A DNA stretch of 64,000 bases from assembly GCA_020137815.1 (NCBI GenBank), contig CM035358.1, positions 1,352,033 to 1,416,032 on the forward strand, in the 5' to 3' direction. The position numbers and the translations under genes are program-made. The notes below the pieces were generated by a model that was not told the DNA's origin, did no database searches, and saw only the letters and a list, made by a program, of their open reading frames with translations. How positions within the stretch are numbered: position 1 is the stretch's first letter; each line of letters opens with the position of its first letter. Source of the stretch: Hormiphora californensis. Taxonomy: Eukaryota > Ctenophora > Tentaculata > Cydippida > Pleurobrachiidae. This document shows, piece by piece, positions 61,420 through 64,000 of the stretch.

Positions 61420-61484
61420 GACAGGTCTTTACTGCTCGTCAAAATATCGGTTCTTCACAACATTACATTATCAACTTGAATTAC

Positions 61485-61707
61485 GCTGAAAGGAGTTTTA
61501 TGTTTTAGGCACCTCTTTAAAATCGAAAGCAGCCATTTTCAAGACGAATAGCACATAAAAATAGATTAGTACACTTGGTGAAGTATTTTTGAGTTTTTTC
61601 TTCAAATCTTTCATTTTTTTTCGAACTTGCGATCCGACAAACCGGGGGGCTCGAACGAAAAATATATGAATTGAATTATGAAAATTAGAAAACGCGCCGC
61701 GCTTACC
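61485..61707 (-). promoter_or_regulatory. Likely 5' UTR intron and CpG-rich 5' end of gene 1
   Basis: Upstream of the gene 1 ATG, the minus strand has a strong acceptor aaaactcctttcag (exon resumes at 61485). Further up there is a good donor GCAAAAAG|gtaagc at 61707, preceded by CpG-rich sequence (about 61690-61800). This fits a short non-coding first exon with the promoter near 61.75-61.9 kb. I saw no clear TATA box. Confidence 0.45.
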
Positions 61708-61799
61708 TTTTTGCGCGTTCTCCCACGGGATGGCGATAGTGAGTGCTGCGTTTGGCAACCTCGACACAACTCGAAGTCAGCCGCGCGTTACGTTAGGTC

Positions 61800-62606
61800 A
61801 TGCCATCGATTATCTCTTATTGCCTGCAGCTAACATTTAGCTGACGATCTTTCCAGTCTGGGAGACTTCCTCTCGTCTTCTTTCTCTCTCTGTTTCCACT
61901 CCCTCTCCCTCTCTGAGGTAGAATACAACTTATTTCGTGCGGCGGATAGTAAATTACTAAATTAGCCCTAGAGCGAGGAAGACAGACACATAAAACACTT
62001 TAATTTTGGTAATTTAACTTATATCATATTAGGCAAACACACTATGTACATCAGAGAATATTTGAATAGTACACTCATTGTCATACAGATGTCAAATAAA
62101 CATTATTATTATTATTATAATTATTGATATTAGAGGAAGATCAATGTCAAATAAATTTAATAATTTCAACACACACACACAGTACATGTACCCACACCTT
62201 GGATCTCTCACATATATAGTTTATCTTTAAATTAATTAAATGAATCAAAACTTAAATCATGTACCATTGGGTTTCATTGAGCATACTTATTATGAATCAC
62301 AGTATTACGTCTTTTATTATTTTGTATAACCCCGCATTAAAGGCGCATGTAATGTTGCACAGTATCTCATTTTTCAGCCTTACATGTGTGAGGTCAATCC
62401 AGTGCGTTCATCATGTAATGATCAATGCTGATGATAATCTCTCACTATCTCTCTCTCTCCTCTCTCTCCCTCTCTCTCTCACCGAGTAAGGAAAGCTAAT
62501 GACAGAGTTGATCACGTGACTAGTTGACGTCCAACCACCGTCTTCTTCAACATCGTACGCTATTGATTGGGCTGTAAATGAACCCGGGTAATTGTCAGAT
62601 CTCTCT

Positions 62607-62694
<88 letters not shown>

Positions 62695-63101
62695 TCCTCC
62701 CTCTCTTTCTATCTTTTACTCTCCTTCTTTCTTACGTATTCTGTCTCTCTTTTGCTGCCAGAGCGATTACGGACTCTTGGGCAAAGTGTCAGGCAAAGAG
62801 AGTAAGAGACAGAGAAAGAATGATAATAGCTCAAATCGAGATTTTTCGCCACAGACAAGACACTGCTCACAAGACGCTTCAGATTCCTATATATATTCGT
62901 TTCAAACTCGGTCTACTACACACTACTACACCGGGCGTGCACTGTCTCAATATATGGTAAAACGAAAACATGAAAAAATTGAGTAAAAACACTTCTCTCT
63001 CTCTCCCGTCCCTCACTTCAACTTCTTAACACACAGTCCTCAGTTTCATTAAGGCTGTGTCTATCTATCCCTATCTCTCTATCTTTCCCTCTTCCACGGC
63101 T
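61800..63101. other. Rab3 to gene 1 interval (Rab3 3' UTR plus gene 1 upstream region)
   Basis: No coding exon is seen. It should contain the Rab3 3' UTR; a candidate minus-strand AATAAA is at 62313-62318. It also holds a (CT)n tract at 62600-62692 and short CT stretches near 61880 and 62445-62480. A tandem (ATT)n/(TTA)n stretch lies at about 62101-62125. Confidence 0.5.
62600..62692. repeat. (CT)n microsatellite
   Basis: About 46 CT dinucleotides with one cctc interruption. Confidence 0.95.
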
Positions 63102-63405
63102 TCAACAGCAACTCCCTGCTGGCCGGTTTTGTCCAGTCGTGCCATTATTTATATTTTTAATCAGGGTCGGATCTCGGTCCACGCACTCACTCATCTTCTC
63201 ACAGATAATATCCACCAGACAATCAAAGGTGGCTTTCACATTTTTATCATCCTTCGCACTTGTCTCGTAGAAGGGGAATCCAAGTTCATCGGCGAGCTGC
63301 TTGCCTCGTTCTAGAGTGACAACACGGACATCCTCAAGATCGCATTTGTTGCCCACGAGCACCACTTGGGCGTTGTCCCAGCTGTAGGTTTTCACTTGGG
63401 TCGAC
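63102..63405 (-). CDS. Rab3-type small GTPase, last coding exon
   Basis: Acceptor ctctccctcccag, then a phase-2-type entry (1 base) and [69 protein letters not shown], ending NRPAGSCC. The NKCD motif (guanine recognition) and ETSAK motif (G5) are intact. [13 protein letters not shown] and LVD-ICEKMSE are hallmarks of Rab3. The CC terminus is a double-geranylgeranylation site for membrane attachment. Rab3 acts in regulated secretion and synaptic-vesicle docking in animals. The N-terminal half (P-loop, switches I and II) is in exons to the right of the window. An arginine or valine at the usual E of MEDERVV (here LEDVRVV) is a minor divergence. Confidence 0.93.
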
Positions 63406-63636
63406 CTGGGAGGGAGAGTAGGGGGTTAGTGGGAGAGATAGACTCACAGAGAGAGTGAACTGGGATTGAGGGGGAGTTGGGGGGTGACCTAGGGAGTAAT
63501 CAACATGGTGTGAGCTACAGTACACTTTTATTTGAATTGATATCCTTGATACATTGTATCTCAGAGGCAGCCAAACAATTGTTCACGTGCTTTTCCTGGC
63601 CCCAAAAAGAAGGAGTAAAGAAGGAGAGTAAAAGAT

Positions 63637-63725
<89 letters not shown>

Positions 63726-64000
63726 AGGTAGCCACTATCTTTTTCAGTAATTCGGTTTGTAATTATTTCGATCTATGATAAAAATAGCTTGCTCTGAAAT
63801 AACTCCCACAGTCGAATATATCGACGGTGTATTCAGAAGGAAAATGGCATTGTGGTGGTCAGGAAGAAAAAAAGTCAGAAAATTTGAAAATAAAAAGGAA
63901 AAAACGAAGAAAAAAAAGGAATAGTACAAAACAATTGTTATTGGTAAAAAATAATGATAAGTCCAGAGTCAGAAGTGGCATTTATGATGAAAAGGAACCA
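63406..64000. other. Rab3 intron upstream of the last exon
   Basis: No further Rab3 exon is visible. It contains a (GA)n tract at 63640-63723 and AT-rich sequence. Confidence 0.6.
63640..63723. repeat. (GA)n microsatellite
   Basis: About 84 bp of GA repeats with two AAAG interruptions. Confidence 0.95.

Noticed and set aside
61498-61767. 89-codon minus-strand open frame upstream of gene 1
   Set aside because: It begins with a non-ATG codon, spans a better-supported 5' UTR intron and has no recognisable domain.

Overview
This window is nuclear DNA from an invertebrate animal. Three things support that: 50 exons with GT-AG introns that join in consistent phases, long GA/CT microsatellites and non-autonomous DNA transposons, and animal-specific protein domains (Rab3 C-terminus, IgGFc-binding-protein head, VWD/C8, TSP1, Ig). 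I cannot place the phylum from sequence alone. All recognisable genes lie on the minus strand, so they read from right to left.

Right edge (63102-63405): the last coding exon of a Rab3-type small GTPase. Its upstream exons lie beyond the window.

Gene 1 (24593-61419, minus; at least 46 coding exons, about 18.1 kb of coding sequence, about 6,000 residues) is a secreted giant mucin-like protein. Its order is: signal peptide; IgGFc-binding N-terminal domain; DGxDNDCD linker; VWD1-C8; VWD2-C8; TSP1; three Ig-like domains; TSP1; VWD3-C8. After that come three Thr/Pro/Ser-rich mucin blocks (exons of 2.7, 8.9 and 0.65 kb) alternating with six small C8-like cysteine modules. The 3' end lies somewhere in 22.1-24.6 kb and is unresolved.

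Gene 2 (22108 to beyond the left edge, minus) starts with a signal peptide and an Ig-like domain, then a second Ig-like domain. Next is one very large Ser/Thr-rich exon (2168-19643) dominated by about 15 near-identical ~978-bp coding repeats. Two short Ser/Thr exons and half of another Ig domain follow at the left edge. The gene runs out of the window through an intron filled with a 33-bp minisatellite.

Both giant proteins look like extracellular, heavily O-glycosylated mucus or matrix proteins built from adhesive modules. That role is inferred from the domains. The long repetitive exons contain several single-base frame breaks, which may be real or assembly errors. Introns hold four copies of a hAT-like MITE with perfect 8-bp target duplications, a 1.34-kb foldback element, a 570-bp foldback element, and many simple repeats. 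I found no RNA genes, no CRISPR array and no convincing plus-strand gene.
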